A DNA stretch of 58,971 nt from Deltaproteobacteria bacterium (GTDB lineage: Bacteria > Desulfobacterota > Desulfobulbia > Desulfobulbales > Desulfurivibrionaceae): the NCBI GenBank assembly GCA_013349285.1, contig DUZU01000018.1, forward strand, positions 1 to 58,971, read 5' to 3'. This document shows positions 27,587-36,502 of the stretch, one piece after another. The notes below the pieces were generated by a model. The model was not told where the DNA came from and searched no databases. It saw nothing but the letters and a program-made list of their open reading frames with translations. A program made the position numbers and the translations under genes. Numbering within the stretch: the first letter of the stretch is position 1; every line of letters begins with the position of its first letter.

Positions 27587-28624
27587 ATGGGTGTGATTTT
27601 GCAAGAAGATGAAAATAGTAACAAAACTGTTGCCAAGGAAAAGGGCTGTGCGGCTATCATCGGCAACAGCAAAGAAATAAGGCATGTTTTCTCCCTGATA
27701 AAAAAAGTCTGTGACGCCGACACTACCGTCCTGGTCAGGGGCGAGTCCGGGACCGGCAAGGAGCTTATCGCCCAAGCCCTGCACTATGATTCCAATCGCG
27801 GCGCAGGGCCATTCGTGCCGGTTAACTGTGGCGCCATTCCCGGCGAATTGCTGGAAAGCGAACTGTTCGGCCATGAGAAAGGGGCTTTTACCCATGCAGT
27901 TCGGACCAGGATGGGCCGGTTCGAGTTGGCGGACGGCGGCACCGTTTTTCTGGACGAGATTTCCGAGATGAGCCCCATGCTGCAGGTGAAGTTGCTGCGG
28001 GTGCTTCAGGAAAAGCAGTTTGAGCGGATCGGCGGCACCAAGACCATTAGTTCCGATTTTCGGGTGGTGGCGGCCACCAACCGGGATCTTGAGCATGAGG
28101 TGAAAGAGGGGCGGTTTCGTGAGGATCTCTATTATCGGCTCAATGTTATTCCCATCGATGCCCCGCCGTTGCGGAGCAGAAACCAGGATATCCCCCTGTT
28201 AATAGAATATTTCATTAACAAATTTACCAGCCATCGGAAGAAAAAGATCAAGGGGGTAGCCGATGATGCCATGGCTGTGCTTTTGCGTTACTCTTGGCCG
28301 GGCAACGTGCGTGAGCTTGAGAACATGGTCGAGCGGATGGTGTTGCTCAGCTCCGGGACCACCATCTGTGTTGATGATATCCCCGAGCGGCTCCTGGTGC
28401 GGGGTGGGGACGAGGAGTCGCCGGAAGAGTTTGACGAAATTCCGGAACAGGGTTTTTTCCTGAACGAGGTCATGGCTGATTACGAAAAGCGCCTGATCGG
28501 CATGGCGCTTAAGCAGACGAACTGGGTAAAAAACAGGGCGGCCAAGCTGCTTAATGTTAATCGAACCACCCTGATCGAAAAGATGAAACGATTCAAGTTG
28601 ACCGGGCCCGATTCCGAATCATAA
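27587..28624 (+). CDS. FlrA/FleQ-like sigma-54-dependent activator, no receiver domain, GAFTHA variant
   Basis: This 345-residue bacterial enhancer-binding protein has a very short N-terminus, an AAA+ domain (Walker A GESGTGKE, Walker B FLDEI, sensor ATNRDLE, Arg-finger region FREDLYYRLNV) and a C-terminal Fis-type HTH (AAKLLNVNRTTLIEKMK). The sigma-54 contact loop reads GAFTHA, with His103 in place of the usual Gly. The absence of a regulatory domain suggests control by partners, second messengers or expression level. Its position ahead of a FleS/FleR-like pair and flagellar genes suggests that it is the flagellar master activator. The start ATG has no strong ribosome site. Confidence 0.85.
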   Translation: MGVILQEDENSNKTVAKEKGCAAIIGNSKEIRHVFSLIKKVCDADTTVLVRGESGTGKELIAQALHYDSNRGAGPFVPVNCGAIPGELLESELFGHEKGAFTHAVRTRMGRFELADGGTVFLDEISEMSPMLQVKLLRVLQEKQFERIGGTKTISSDFRVVAATNRDLEHEVKEGRFREDLYYRLNVIPIDAPPLRSRNQDIPLLIEYFINKFTSHRKKKIKGVADDAMAVLLRYSWPGNVRELENMVERMVLLSSGTTICVDDIPERLLVRGGDEESPEEFDEIPEQGFFLNEVMADYEKRLIGMALKQTNWVKNRAAKLLNVNRTTLIEKMKRFKLTGPDSES

Positions 28625-28697
28625 AGAGAGGCCTCGGTCGTCTTATCCGCTCCATTAAAAGTTGAAAGTGGTTTTAAGCCTGCTCCAGATCGGTTCA

Positions 28698-30791
28698 ATG
28701 ATGAAAAGATTGACCCACATATCCATTTTAATCAGCTGTTGGTTGGTCGGTGGCGCCTGGGGTTTCGGGTTTGTCTCCGGAACGGCCGGCGGCTTTATTG
28801 TCCATGCGGAAGATGTGCCTGCGGTTGAGGTTGAGTCCGCTCCGGTTGTGGAGACTCCCGCATCTCTTTGGGATGCGGCAATTGCCGCCCGGAAAGCGGA
28901 TGAGCTCGGGCAGGCCTCCCGCTTGTTTTTGCGTTATTATGAAAAATATCGAAAAACCGACAAGGCTCAGGAGGCTCTCTGGCAGGCGGCCCTGACCAAG
29001 AAACAGCTGGCCCTTGTCACCACCCCCCCCGAGTGGGAGGCGGTCCGCAATCTTTTTCGGATGTACAGCACCGATTTTCCAGATGCAGAGCATAGTCAGG
29101 AGGCATATTTTGAGATCGGCGTAAGCCATTATCGGATGAAATATTATCGGGAGGCCCTGATTTATTTTAACCTTTTCGGTCAGCGTTACCCTGATTCCGC
29201 CCTGACACCCCAGGTGCGATATTGGCAAGGCAAGACCATGGTGACGGTGGGCAGGTTTGATGAGGCGGCCGCGGTCTACCAGGAGGTCTTGAAAAGCGAG
29301 GATCGGACTTTGCGGATCCTGGCGATGATCGGGCTGGGGGAAACCTATAGCGCCATCGGCCGGAACAGCAAGGCTTTGCAGACCTATCTGTCGATCATGC
29401 GCGAATATCCCAAGTACTATTATGAAGATCTCGATTTTTTGGTAAATCTTGGTAATGCCTATTTTAAGGTGGGCAAAGAGCAGCAGGGCCGGGAGCAACT
29501 TTTTTATTTTCTCAATATGACCGAGCAGCCCCAGCGCCGGGCCGAGGTGCTTTTCGACTTGGCCGAAAGTTATCACCGGTTGGGGGAGGATGCCTCGGCT
29601 CAGAAGCTTTATGCCAACGTTATTGAAGAGGGGAAGCCCGGTGAGCGGCCGGTGGTTCTGGCCCTGTTTCGCCAGGCCGAATTTCTTGACGATCCTGATA
29701 AAAAGCTCAGTAAATGGCAAAAAAGAAGAGATCCGACCGATCCGGCCGGTGATGTGCCCTATCGGGTCGTTCTTGATAATTACCATGCCGACCCCATTGC
29801 CCAGGATGCGCGGCGGGCGCTTTTTTTGCGTTACAAGGCCCGGGGAAATTTTGAATACGCCAGTGAGGTGGGCAAAAGTTATCTGCGCAACGATGCGCCG
29901 GGGCTGATGGCGGGCGAGAGCAAGGATTTCTCCAACCTGATTTTGCTTTATCTGGCCGAGGAATTACTTGCCAAAAAAGAGTTCGAAAAGCTGTTCCATC
30001 TCTATGAAATCGAACATCGGCACGTAAAAACCTTGGACAGCGGCCATTTTCTTTTTTTGGTCGGTCAGGCCCTGGAGGCGCTTTCCCTGTACGACCAGGC
30101 CGGGGTGGTTTACTATCGCGCCCTGTCCCTGCCTATTGCCGATCAGGAAAAGGTCGCCCTTTATTTTCGGCGGGCCGAGGTTTATCTGGCCCAAATGAAC
30201 ACCAAGGCCGCGGATCTGTTGCTGAAGTACCTCCGGGATATCTATCAGGATAGCAAAAACATCGGCGAGGTTTATTTTCTGAGCGGCCGCCTCAGCGAGA
30301 TGGAGGGCCGCAGCGCCGAAGCCCTTAATTATTACACCAAGGTGGCCGCCGCCCCGACCTTTCCCGAGAAAAAAAATCTTTATGCCCAGGGTCGGTTGCG
30401 CCAGATGTTTCGGTTGGCCCTTTATGATGAGATGCTTGACGCTCTAAGCAGTTACCGGCAGGAGCAATTGCTGGAAGCTGCCGAGCTGCAGTCCTGGTAT
30501 CGGCGGCTCGGCGATGAGCTGCGCCGCATTGACGAGCAGAAAACCTTTGCCGCCTATCTGGCCGCGGTCAGTGAGGACATGCCCCGGGAAGTTGAGGCGG
30601 CCCAGCATATTCATCTGAATCTGGGGGACATGTTTTATAGGCTCGGCGAGGTTGACAAGGGGCGGGATCATCTGGTTAAGGCGCAGCAAGGGCCGGATAT
30701 GTTACTTAAAAAGCGGGCGCAAGAGCGACTCAATCAGGTTGAGATCGATCAGGGTACCAGGTTGAAGGACAGGTTGCGCGGCAATTCCTGA
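28698..30791 (+). CDS. Exported tetratricopeptide-repeat protein
   Basis: This is a 697-residue protein with an N-terminal signal peptide (hydrophobic to about residue 35, then VHAEDVP). Nearly all of the rest is TPR-like helical repeats with recognisable A/Y/F patterns such as ALIYFNLFGQRYPDS and EAYFEIG. No catalytic motif is seen. It is encoded between the activator and the kinase of the flagellar regulatory block, 74 bases after the former and 30 before the latter. It may be a periplasmic scaffold or sensor for flagellar assembly. This is inferred from position only. Confidence 0.75.
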   Translation: MMKRLTHISILISCWLVGGAWGFGFVSGTAGGFIVHAEDVPAVEVESAPVVETPASLWDAAIAARKADELGQASRLFLRYYEKYRKTDKAQEALWQAALTKKQLALVTTPPEWEAVRNLFRMYSTDFPDAEHSQEAYFEIGVSHYRMKYYREALIYFNLFGQRYPDSALTPQVRYWQGKTMVTVGRFDEAAAVYQEVLKSEDRTLRILAMIGLGETYSAIGRNSKALQTYLSIMREYPKYYYEDLDFLVNLGNAYFKVGKEQQGREQLFYFLNMTEQPQRRAEVLFDLAESYHRLGEDASAQKLYANVIEEGKPGERPVVLALFRQAEFLDDPDKKLSKWQKRRDPTDPAGDVPYRVVLDNYHADPIAQDARRALFLRYKARGNFEYASEVGKSYLRNDAPGLMAGESKDFSNLILLYLAEELLAKKEFEKLFHLYEIEHRHVKTLDSGHFLFLVGQALEALSLYDQAGVVYYRALSLPIADQEKVALYFRRAEVYLAQMNTKAADLLLKYLRDIYQDSKNIGEVYFLSGRLSEMEGRSAEALNYYTKVAAAPTFPEKKNLYAQGRLRQMFRLALYDEMLDALSSYRQEQLLEAAELQSWYRRLGDELRRIDEQKTFAAYLAAVSEDMPREVEAAQHIHLNLGDMFYRLGEVDKGRDHLVKAQQGPDMLLKKRAQERLNQVEIDQGTRLKDRLRGNS

Positions 30792-30820
30792 TCTGAAATT
30801 TTTATGAATATGACGGAAAG

Positions 30821-31939
30821 ATGAACCACTCTCTGCTTCAAACCTCAGACCATCTGCGTGAATTTTTATTTGCCGTTCTCGAAAGTCTGCCGGGTGGGAT
30901 CATGTTGGCTGATAAGCGGGGGGAGTTGTTGGCGGTAAATTCCAAGGCCTCCGGGTTGTTGGGGATGACCGGCTCTTCGGTGCAGAACAGATCCTGCTGG
31001 GAGCTCTTGCGGCAGCGGTTGGGAATATCAACCGTTGATCATGTGCAACTGCAGGCCTCGGGTGGCCGTCTTTTGTGCGAGATTCAGGATGGGGCTTTAA
31101 AGCGCGAGAAGCGGTATATTTTGATCAGTCGGAATGATCTGCAAAGCCCCTTTGTCGGGATCTCCGGTTTTTTTCTTTCCCTTGAGGATATTACCTTCCC
31201 CGCCTTGATTGAGGCCCAGCAGGACCGGAGCAAACGGTTTTCCGGCATGCAGGAGATGGCGGCGGCCATGAGCCAGGAGCTGAAAAATCCCCTGGGCAGT
31301 CTCGAATTGTATGCGTCGATTCTCAAGCGGGAATTGTATGATGATCCTGATAACGAAAGGGTCACCACCCAGATGCTCGGCGCGGTCCGCACCATGAATC
31401 ATTTGCTCGATAATTTTGCGACCTTTGCCGCCTTGCCTAGGCCGGAGATGGCCGAGGTTGATCTTGATGGGCTGCTCAGGAAATGTCTGGGAATTCTCCG
31501 GGAAGTGGGCAGTGAACATGAGGTGTTTTTTCAAAGCCGGTTTGCCCATCAGGGGATAACCTTGATCGGGGACGCCCAGCTCTTGGAGCAGCTTTTTCTT
31601 AACCTGGGAATGAACGCGGTGGAAAGCATGAAGCAGGGGGGCGAGGTCTTGTGGGCAACCAGGCTGGTAGAGCCTGCCAAGAGCCACGGCGTTTTTCTAG
31701 AGATAAGGGTCGAAGACCAGGGTGAGGGGATCGCGCCGGAACATATGGCAAAGATTTTTGACCCTTTTTTCACCACCCGGGATCGGAAAAGGGGGGTGGG
31801 GCTGGCTCTGAGTCATTATATTGCCGAGTCGCATCACGGTTTGATCGAGGTGGAAAGCAACCAGGGCGGCGGGGCGGTGTTCCGGGTCTTGCTGCCGGTG
31901 CTCTCTGCGGCTGATGCAAAATCTAACTTAACTAATTAA
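30821..31939 (+). CDS. FleS/FlrB-like sensor kinase with Gln in place of the phospho-accepting His
   Basis: The 372-residue soluble protein has an N-terminal PAS domain (residues about 15-120), a HisKA-like helix pair and an HATPase domain (N box LGMNAVESM, G1 DQGEGIAP, G2 GVGLALSH). The H-box reads MSQELKNPLGSLELYAS where relatives read AHEIRNPLGS. Codon CAG at 31274-31276 encodes Gln152 instead of His. The catalytic domain looks intact. It lies directly before the FleR/FlrC-like regulator. It could be a pseudokinase that only controls its partner, or could act through another His. PAS, DHp and HATPase calls are confident. Confidence 0.85.
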   Translation: MNHSLLQTSDHLREFLFAVLESLPGGIMLADKRGELLAVNSKASGLLGMTGSSVQNRSCWELLRQRLGISTVDHVQLQASGGRLLCEIQDGALKREKRYILISRNDLQSPFVGISGFFLSLEDITFPALIEAQQDRSKRFSGMQEMAAAMSQELKNPLGSLELYASILKRELYDDPDNERVTTQMLGAVRTMNHLLDNFATFAALPRPEMAEVDLDGLLRKCLGILREVGSEHEVFFQSRFAHQGITLIGDAQLLEQLFLNLGMNAVESMKQGGEVLWATRLVEPAKSHGVFLEIRVEDQGEGIAPEHMAKIFDPFFTTRDRKRGVGLALSHYIAESHHGLIEVESNQGGGAVFRVLLPVLSAADAKSNLTN

Positions 31940-31953
31940 AGAACTAACATTTT

Positions 31954-33402
31954 ATGTCTGAAACGGGCCGCAAAATACTGGTTGTTGATGATGAGCAGAA
32001 CATGCGCATTGCTCTCTATGAGGCATTGTCCCGGGGCGGGCATGAGGTGTCGGTTGCCGAAAACGGCAGCATGGCCCTGGAGATGATCAGGAAAAGCAGG
32101 CCGGAATTATTGATTACCGATATCAAGATGCCGGTAATGGACGGCATTGAGCTGCTCCGCCAGGTCAAGGCCCTGGTCCCCGAGCTGCCGGTGGTGATCA
32201 TCACCGGCTATGCCACGGTGGACACGGCGGTGGAGGCCATGAAACAGGGGGCCTTCGACTATATTTTAAAGCCCTTTCCGGTGGAGATCATCGAGGAAAC
32301 GGTGCTCAGGGTATTTGGGGGGAAGACAATTCGACCGCACCGGGCCGTGCCTTCTGTTTCGGCCAAGGCGGCCGGCATGTTGGCGGAGAAACCGATCATC
32401 GGTCGCAACCCCAAGCTGTTGCAGTTGATGAGCCGGGCCAAAACCGTGGCCTCCAGCAAGGCCACCGTTCTTATCCTGGGGGAGTCGGGCACCGGTAAAG
32501 AGGTTTTTGCCCGCTACATTCACCAGGAAAGCGATAGGCGGGATGGTCCCTTTGTCGCCCTCAACTGCGCGGCCCTGCCCGAGGGCTTGCTTGAAAGCGA
32601 GCTGTTCGGTCATGAAAAAGGGGCCTTTACCGGCGCCATCGTCTCCAAGAAGGGCAAGTTCGAACTGGCCGACGGCGGCACCCTGCTCCTCGATGAAATC
32701 GGTGAGATTCCTCTGCATCTGCAGGCCAAGCTGTTGCGGGTGTTGCAGGAGGAGGAGGTGGATCGCCTCGGCGGTCGGGCGCCGGTAAAGGTCGATGTCC
32801 ATGTGCTGGCCACTACTAATCGCGATCTGGAAGAGGCGGTCAAGGAGGGCACCTTCCGACAGGATCTCTATTACCGCCTCAATGTTATCCCCCTCAAACT
32901 GCCGGCCCTCAGGGAGCGGCCCGAGGATATAGAGTTGTTGGCCGAATTCTTCATCGCTAAATATTCCGGTCAGTATGGGAAGGCGATAAAAAAATTGTCA
33001 AAAGGCTCCAGGGAGCGGTTTGCCTGCTATGGGTGGCCCGGCAATGTGCGGGAGATGGAAAATCTGATTGAGCGGGCGGTGCTGCTGTCCATGGGTAATG
33101 AGCTCGATCTTTGGGATTTCTGGGACGATGTCGAAGTGCCGGCCGAGGCCCTGGCCGCGCCCGATCTGGTTGTCGATTCCGGCCCGCCCGTCGAATCAGC
33201 TTTTGCCGTGGAGGCGGCAAATACTTCCGCCGCCCTTGACGGCGGATTACAGCCCCTTCGCGATGTCGAGCGTCAAATGATATTACAGGCCTTGGATCAA
33301 ACCGACAATAATCGGACACATGCCGCCAATATTCTCGGGATCAGCGTGCGGACCCTCCGCAACAAACTGCATGAATACCGCTCCCAGGGGTTGATTAGTT
33401 GA
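31954..33402 (+). CDS. FleR/FlrC-like sigma-54 response regulator
   Basis: This 482-residue protein of the NtrC class has a receiver domain with phospho-acceptor Asp56 (LLITDIKMPVMDG), an AAA+ domain with canonical GAFTGA and GESGTGKE, and a C-terminal Fis-type HTH (AANILGISVRTLRNKLHEY). It starts 14 bases after the kinase. A sigma-54 promoter lies about 160 bases downstream, before flgB, and is its likely target. A Pro/Ala-rich linker of about 50 residues precedes the HTH. Confidence 0.92.
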   Translation: MSETGRKILVVDDEQNMRIALYEALSRGGHEVSVAENGSMALEMIRKSRPELLITDIKMPVMDGIELLRQVKALVPELPVVIITGYATVDTAVEAMKQGAFDYILKPFPVEIIEETVLRVFGGKTIRPHRAVPSVSAKAAGMLAEKPIIGRNPKLLQLMSRAKTVASSKATVLILGESGTGKEVFARYIHQESDRRDGPFVALNCAALPEGLLESELFGHEKGAFTGAIVSKKGKFELADGGTLLLDEIGEIPLHLQAKLLRVLQEEEVDRLGGRAPVKVDVHVLATTNRDLEEAVKEGTFRQDLYYRLNVIPLKLPALRERPEDIELLAEFFIAKYSGQYGKAIKKLSKGSRERFACYGWPGNVREMENLIERAVLLSMGNELDLWDFWDDVEVPAEALAAPDLVVDSGPPVESAFAVEAANTSAALDGGLQPLRDVERQMILQALDQTDNNRTHAANILGISVRTLRNKLHEYRSQGLIS

Positions 33403-33563
33403 GTTAGTTGTTTTTCTGTTTGCTTTGTTAATGGTTTCGGCCGGTTATCCTGGTCGACCGGTCCCGGTCTTATTTTGTTTTTTCTGAGTTTTTCCTCTTT
33501 TTATTCCATCTGTCGTCATTTTCCGCTCCCATGGGGTTGTCTCTGTGTTATTTTTTTACTCTT

Positions 33564-33580
33564 TGGCATTGGTTTTGCAT
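33564..33580 (+). promoter_or_regulatory. Sigma-54 (RpoN) promoter of the flgB operon
   Basis: TGGCAT at 33564-33569 and TTGCAT at 33575-33580 place GG and GC exactly ten bases apart, as in the -24/-12 consensus. The site lies about 43 bases upstream of the flgB start codon and directly downstream of a gene for a sigma-54 activator. Confidence 0.88.
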
Positions 33581-33622
33581 TAAAAAATAAGCGAAACTAT
33601 TCTGCTAATCATGGAGGACAAC

Positions 33623-34009
33623 ATGCCGGTAAATAAACTTTTTGGTGGAAGCGTCGATCTGATGCGCCAGGCGCTTAATGTGCGCATGGAGCGGCAGGGC
33701 TTGATCCAGTCCAATGTGGCTAACTATGAAACCCCCGGCTACAAGGTGCAGGATTTAAATTTCGAAAGGGTGATGCAAAGTGTGATGCAAGGCCAGGGGC
33801 AATTGGCTCTTACCAATAAAAATCATGTGCAGCTTGATGCCTTGGAGGTAAGCAAAACCCGGGAGTTTTCCGAAGAGAGCCGGCCGGTTGATCTTGATGA
33901 AGAGATGGTCAAGCTCTCCGAGAACCAGCTCATGTACCAGATCACCACCCGGCTGGTCGGCAAAAAACTTGAAGGGATGCGTTACGCCATTGACGAGGGA
34001 GGTAAATAA
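33623..34009 (+). CDS. flgB: Flagellar basal-body rod protein FlgB
   Basis: This 128-residue proximal rod protein has the N-terminal rod motif (QSNVANYETPGYK) and the conserved C-terminal helix (LMYQITTRLVGKKL). ATG 33623 follows GGAGG with normal spacing, whereas ATG 33611 would overlap that site. It is the first gene of the operon behind the sigma-54 promoter. Confidence 0.94.
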   Translation: MPVNKLFGGSVDLMRQALNVRMERQGLIQSNVANYETPGYKVQDLNFERVMQSVMQGQGQLALTNKNHVQLDALEVSKTREFSEESRPVDLDEEMVKLSENQLMYQITTRLVGKKLEGMRYAIDEGGK

Positions 34010-34012
34010 TAG

Positions 34013-34450
34013 ATGGATGTCTTGACTGCAATGAAGATCAGTAGTTCGGCGTTAAAGGCCGAGCGTGCCCGTATCAATATCTCGGCAATGAATCTGGCCA
34101 ATGCCAATACCACCCGCACCATTGATGGTGGGCCCTATAAAGCCAAATCGGTTGTTTTTGCGGCCAAGCCCCTTGATGGTGTCAATTTTCGCGACACTCT
34201 TAATTCGACCACCGAGCGTCTGCGTCAGGTTGAGGTGGTTGAGGTGGTGGAGGATCAGGCGCCCTTCAAGGAGGTCTATGATCCAAACCATCCGGATGCG
34301 GATGCCAATGGCATCGTCAAATTGCCCAACGTCAATGTGGTAGAGCAGATGACCGATATTATGAGCGCTAAACGGGCCTATGAGGCCAATGTCACCGCCC
34401 TTGACGCCGCCAAAAATATGGCGCTTAAGGCCCTTGATATCGGCAGGTAA
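34013..34450 (+). CDS. flgC: Flagellar basal-body rod protein FlgC
   Basis: This 145-residue rod protein shows the N-terminal pattern ISSSALKAERARINISAMNLANANTT in the rod/hook family style and the C-terminal VEQMTDIMSAKRAYEANVTALD. It starts three bases after flgB. Confidence 0.95.
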   Translation: MDVLTAMKISSSALKAERARINISAMNLANANTTRTIDGGPYKAKSVVFAAKPLDGVNFRDTLNSTTERLRQVEVVEVVEDQAPFKEVYDPNHPDADANGIVKLPNVNVVEQMTDIMSAKRAYEANVTALDAAKNMALKALDIGR

Positions 34451-34511
34451 GATCGGCCGGGGAATTTATTAAACTCTTTGTCATGATTATTTTATAAAAC
34501 GGAGTGTGAAG

Positions 34512-34811
34512 ATGAAAGCAATTACCATGCAGCCCATTAATCCGGCCGGCGCGACTTCGCTTCAGCCTGCGGTCAAGAGTGCGGGCCAGTCCACCGGCTT
34601 TGGTGAGATTTTTAACAATGCCGTAAATGCCGTTAATGGTCAGATGCAGGAGGCGGATAAATTGTCCCAGGGCTTGGTCGCCGGTGAGCATGCCAATATC
34701 CATGAAACCATGATTGCCGCTGAAAAGGCGGGGATTTCGTTCCGGCTGATGACCAAGGTTCAGCAGAAGGCGCTGGATGCATACCGTGAAGTTATGCGGA
34801 TGCAGCTTTAA
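34512..34811 (+). CDS. fliE: Flagellar hook-basal body complex protein FliE
   Basis: This 99-residue protein links the MS ring to the rod. The C-terminal half (HETMIAAEKAGISFRLMTKV then ALDAYREVMRMQ) is the family signature. ATG 34512 was chosen because ACGGAG precedes it. A GTG at 34506 is possible. Confidence 0.93.
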   Translation: MKAITMQPINPAGATSLQPAVKSAGQSTGFGEIFNNAVNAVNGQMQEADKLSQGLVAGEHANIHETMIAAEKAGISFRLMTKVQQKALDAYREVMRMQL

Positions 34812-34859
34812 TTTTTGAGATTAATATTTTTTTAATAATATCGCAGGAAAGGTAGAAAA

Positions 34860-36464
34860 ATGGCGAATCCGAAAGAGATTATTGAGCAGGGCGGTTCGAT
34901 TGTTAAAGGATTGAGCATGACCCAGAAGATCGTGGCCCTGGTGCTGTTGGTCGTGTTCGTGGTTGGGATGATCAGCCTTACCACCGTGAGCACTGAAACT
35001 GACTATAAGGTGCTTTTTTCCGGTCTCAGCCAGGAAGACGCGGCCGAGGTGGTGGCCAAGCTCAGTGATCAGCGCAGCCCCTACAAGCTGTCGGAGAACG
35101 GTAACGCCATTTTGGTGCCGGCGGGCCAGGTTTATGAGATCCGCTTGGCGCTGGCCGGTGAGGGCTTGCCCCGCGGCGGCGGAGTAGGGTTTGAAATCTT
35201 TAATGAGACCAGCCTGGGGACCACCGACTATGTGCAGCGGCTTAATTATCAGCGGGCCCTGCAGGGGGAGCTGGCCCGCACCATCCGCAACTTCCAGCAG
35301 GTGGTTGAAGCCAGGGTCCATCTGGCGACCCCGAAAGAGTCTGTTTTTATCGAGGATGAAAAGCCGCCCACCGCCTCGGTGAGCGTAAAGTTGCGCGGGC
35401 GGGAGAAACTTAACGACAGTCAGGTGCAGAGTATTGTCAACCTGGTGGCCAGCGCCGTGCCGGGACTGACCACCGAAAACATCACCCTGGTGGATACCAG
35501 CGGCCGCCTTCTTTATCGTAAACATGGCGATGAGGACGGCATGTTGTCCGGCAGCCAACTCGAGTATCAGCAAAAGGTCGAGCAGTCCATGCGGCGCAAG
35601 GTTGAAACCATGCTGGAAGAGGTGGTCGGCGTCGATCGGGTCAGGGCTCGGGTTACCGCTGAGGTTGATTTCAGCAAAACCGATCTCACCGAAGAAAATT
35701 TTGATCCGGAAACCCAAGTGGTCCGCAGTGAGCAATTGCTCACCGAAGAGGATCAGAGCAACAGCGCCAATCCCCAAGGGATTCCAGGGGTCAAGGGCGA
35801 GCTGGCCACCTTTGCCGAGGCGGACGGCCAGGGGGCAAACGGCAAGAGTTATAAACGGAACAACGTTACCCGTAATTATGAGATCAGTCGTCAAACCAAG
35901 AAGGTTCAGGAATCCGGCGGGGTGGTCAAGCGTTTGTCGGTGGCGGTAATGGTTGACGGCACCTATAAAAAGAGCGTTGACAAAGATGGGGTGAAAAGTC
36001 TAGAATATCAGGCACGGAGTCCTGAAGAAATGCGTTATTTCGACAAGTTAGTTAAGAATGCCATCGGCTTTGATCCGGAAAGGGGCGATCAGGTTGAAGT
36101 AGCTGCTCTGCCTTTTGCTCTTTCCTCGGTGATGGAAGTAGAGGCTGATCCCATGGACAGGTGGCGTGAAATGGCGAATTTGGTGGCTCTGCCCTTTGTT
36201 TACCTGATGATCGCTATCCTGGTGATTCTCTTTGTGGTGAAACCGGCCTTGAGGCTGCTTGCCAGTAAGAATGTCGAGGGGCAACTCGCCTCCCAGCTGG
36301 CCGCCCATGGGGGTCATGTGCCTGGTGCGGAAGGTGGGCCGGAGGAGGATTTAAGTCTTTCTCCCCGTGGTTTGACGGATCAGGAAAGGATTTACCGTTT
36401 GGCGCAGAGCGATCCGGATCGGGCTGCTGATCTGGTGCGCCGCTGGTTACGTTCGGATGCATAG
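34860..36464 (+). CDS. fliF: Flagellar MS-ring protein FliF
   Basis: This 534-residue protein has a transmembrane helix near each end (about residues 25-45 and 440-460) with ring-building motifs between them (VLFSGLSQEDAAEVV, EGLPRGGGVGFEIF). The C-terminal cytoplasmic tail (ERIYRLAQSDPDRAADLVRRWL) binds FliG. The ATG lies 49 bases after fliE. Confidence 0.95.
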   Translation: MANPKEIIEQGGSIVKGLSMTQKIVALVLLVVFVVGMISLTTVSTETDYKVLFSGLSQEDAAEVVAKLSDQRSPYKLSENGNAILVPAGQVYEIRLALAGEGLPRGGGVGFEIFNETSLGTTDYVQRLNYQRALQGELARTIRNFQQVVEARVHLATPKESVFIEDEKPPTASVSVKLRGREKLNDSQVQSIVNLVASAVPGLTTENITLVDTSGRLLYRKHGDEDGMLSGSQLEYQQKVEQSMRRKVETMLEEVVGVDRVRARVTAEVDFSKTDLTEENFDPETQVVRSEQLLTEEDQSNSANPQGIPGVKGELATFAEADGQGANGKSYKRNNVTRNYEISRQTKKVQESGGVVKRLSVAVMVDGTYKKSVDKDGVKSLEYQARSPEEMRYFDKLVKNAIGFDPERGDQVEVAALPFALSSVMEVEADPMDRWREMANLVALPFVYLMIAILVILFVVKPALRLLASKNVEGQLASQLAAHGGHVPGAEGGPEEDLSLSPRGLTDQERIYRLAQSDPDRAADLVRRWLRSDA

Positions 36465-36502
36465 ATTGGTGATAGGTAGGTCACGTCCCGAGGCTGATAA
36501 TT

